Part shown: in pieces, positions 5,531-6,204 of the stretch
Position numbering within the stretch: the stretch's first letter is position 1
How the letters are laid out: every line of letters begins with the position of its first letter
Source of the DNA: SIG672 sp045535095
Lineage (GTDB): Bacteria > Bacillota > Clostridia > Oscillospirales > CAG-272
Assembly (NCBI GenBank): GCA_045535095.1
Contig: JAZSKY010000074.1
Location: forward strand, 1 to 6,204
Length of the DNA stretch: 6,204 nt
Direction: 5' to 3'
Translations under genes and position numbers: made by a program
The notes under the pieces: generated by a model
Told to the model about the DNA's origin: nothing
Seen by the model: the letters and a program-made list of their open reading frames with translations, nothing else
Database searches by the model: none

Positions 5531-5580
5531 CAGCCCTCTCACCCGACTATGTCGGGAGCTCTCCCGAGGGGAGAGCCTTT
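5531..5580 (+). repeat. Two-hairpin palindromic repeat, copy A
   Basis: After CCCTCTCA, a stem CCCGAC/GTCGGG (5542-5547, 5551-5556) is followed by GCTCTCCC/GGGAGAGC (5558-5565, 5569-5576) and then CTTT. The layout (CTCA-CC, variable small stem, C-rich/G-rich stem, GCC-TTT) matches the copies to the right. Confidence 0.65.
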
Positions 5581-5596
5581 GTTGTAAGCCTTGACC

Positions 5597-5676
5597 TTTG
5601 GGAGAGGTGGCGAAGCCGCCGCAAGCGGCGCCGCGTCATTTGCCTCGGCAAATGACCTCCGATTTATATACATCGG
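5597..5676. repeat. Further palindromes, possible inverted copy B
   Basis: TTTGGGAGAGG near 5597-5607 looks like the reverse-oriented edge of the same repeat family. It is followed by CGCCGC/GCGGCG (5617-5622, 5625-5630), a 10-bp perfect GTCATTTGCC/GGCAAATGAC (5635-5644, 5647-5656) and CCGAT/ATCGG (5659-5663, 5672-5676). The frames open through here carry no ribosome binding site and are repeat-derived. Confidence 0.5.
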
Positions 5677-5739
5677 GGAAAACCGCGAAGCCGACGGAGA
5701 GGGTCTTTGCAGGGTGAATTTAAGTTCATCGGAGAACTA

Positions 5740-5787
5740 CTCATCCACCGCTATCGCGGTCCCCCTTCCCTCACAAGGGAAGGCTTT
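5740..5787 (+). repeat. Two-hairpin palindromic repeat, copy C
   Basis: This begins CTCATCC and carries ACCGC/GCGGT (5747-5751, 5756-5760), then CCTTCCCT/AGGGAAGG (5764-5771, 5776-5783), and ends GGCTTTT. It is the simplest complete copy of the family. The terminal G-rich arm plus TTTT also gives it the look of a weak rightward terminator. Confidence 0.7.
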
Positions 5788-5819
5788 TGGGCGCGTAAAT
5801 TATCGTTAACGGGGTTCAC

Positions 5820-5942
5820 CTCATCCGTCGCTAACGCGACACCTTCTCGCTGCAGCTCGGTCACGCTCGGGCTCTGACACCACACTGTGGTGTCATTCAC
5901 TCCCCTCGCGCCGCTTCGCTACCCATCAAGGGGAAGGCTTTT
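5820..5942 (+). repeat. Two-hairpin palindromic repeat, copy D, with internal insertion
   Basis: It has the same ends as copy C (CTCATCC at 5820-5826, GGGGAAGGCTTTT at 5930-5942) and the same first stem type (GTCGC/GCGAC at 5827-5831 and 5836-5840). About 75 extra bases lie between the two halves. These include a 10-bp palindrome TGACACCACA/TGTGGTGTCA (5875-5884, 5886-5895). The closing stem is TCCCCT/AGGGGA (5901-5906, 5929-5934). Confidence 0.65.
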
Positions 5943-5949
5943 CAAGGTG

Positions 5950-5969
5950 CATTTCCCTTTGGGGAAATG
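5950..5969. repeat. Short hairpin ending the repeat cluster
   Basis: CATTTCCC (5950-5957) pairs with GGGAAATG (5962-5969) around TTTG. It directly follows copy D and marks the right edge of the palindrome-rich block. Confidence 0.6.
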
Positions 5970-5970
5970 A

Positions 5971-6204
5971 AATCATTATAACAACATATTTACTGTACGA
6001 AATACAGCGGCAGATAATATCCGTAGGAGCAAATTAAGGCGCCCATCTGCGCCGCGCCGATCAGATACGACAAAGAATAGAAGATTTACCCTCTATTGTT
6101 TCGCTTTGTAGCGGGGGTGGGTTGGATTTTAAGGATAGGGAGGGCGAGTTCTGTCAAGAGCATGATTGTAAACAATTGTGCAAGATGATTGGTAACAGTT
6201 TTGC
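5971..6204. other. Unassigned intergenic tail with a short start-less open stretch
   Basis: No gene, promoter or RNA could be supported here. On the minus strand a 31-codon stretch from 6085 down to a TAA at 5992-5990 lies between two stops and reads as a hydrophobic, aromatic-rich peptide ending YYLPLYFVQ, without a plausible start codon or ribosome binding site. It could be the 3' remnant of a membrane-protein gene or chance. ACAAAG (6069-6074) and CTTTGT (6104-6109) can enclose a weak hairpin. Confidence 0.3.

Noticed and set aside
4525..5655. Long plus-strand open frame of 376 codons opposite the ATPase and ferredoxin genes
   Set aside because: It is the antisense shadow of two well-supported genes plus repeats, without family motifs or a ribosome binding site.
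5591..5809. Plus-strand open frame of 72 codons in the right intergenic region
   Set aside because: It consists of palindromic repeats, with Ala/Gly-rich low-complexity translation and no ribosome binding site.
6146..6177. TTGACA-like box on the minus strand near the right edge as a promoter
   Set aside because: The nearest TAAAAT lies 20 bp from TTGACA, too far for a normal spacer, and no gene follows.

Overview
The window looks like chromosomal DNA from an uncultured anaerobic Clostridia-type Firmicute, probably a gut organism. The evidence is a ferredoxin-dependent 2-oxoacid oxidoreductase operon (an oxygen-sensitive anaerobic enzyme), AGGAGG-type ribosome binding sites, a sigma-A promoter with an attenuator leader, and intergenic spaces filled with short palindromic repeats. 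No rRNA, tRNA, CRISPR array, transposase or phage gene is visible, so the species cannot be named.

Layout from left to right. Positions 1-300 hold no credible gene. They contain an array of seven TCGATATG/CATATCGA octamers separated by tiny hairpins, then two further hairpins. At 403-431 there is a near-consensus promoter (TTGACT, 17-bp spacer, TATAAT). It drives a leader of about 125 nt that folds as an aptamer-like hairpin, an antiterminator hairpin and a competing intrinsic terminator. Directly behind it lies a MATE-family multidrug/cation exporter (564-1916). The gene family, leader architecture and clostridial setting suggest a guanidine-IV (mepA-motif) riboswitch that turns the exporter on. 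The regulatory architecture is clear, but the ligand class is my assignment from memory.

Two GC-rich hairpins at 1933-2043 separate the exporter from a convergent minus-strand block. In transcription order that block holds a SIMIBI-type P-loop ATPase (5382-4723), an 81-nt gap with a perfect 16-bp palindrome, then a tight four-gene operon: a 2x[4Fe-4S] ferredoxin subunit (4641-4435), the alpha subunit VorB (4417-3359), the TPP-binding beta subunit (3359-2616) and the gamma subunit (2586-2050). Together the four encode a complete 2-oxoacid:ferredoxin oxidoreductase of the VOR/KOR type. It oxidatively decarboxylates a 2-oxoacid to an acyl-CoA with reduction of ferredoxin, or runs in reverse. The ATPase has no proven link to the enzyme, but it sits directly upstream on the same strand.

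From 5383 to 6204 there is no convincing gene. Two near-perfect A/T-rich hairpins lie just upstream of the ATPase start. They are followed by a cluster of two-hairpin palindromic repeats (about 5531-5970), at least two of which share the same ends, one carrying an internal insertion. The last ~230 bases are unassigned and contain only a short start-less open stretch that may be a gene remnant.
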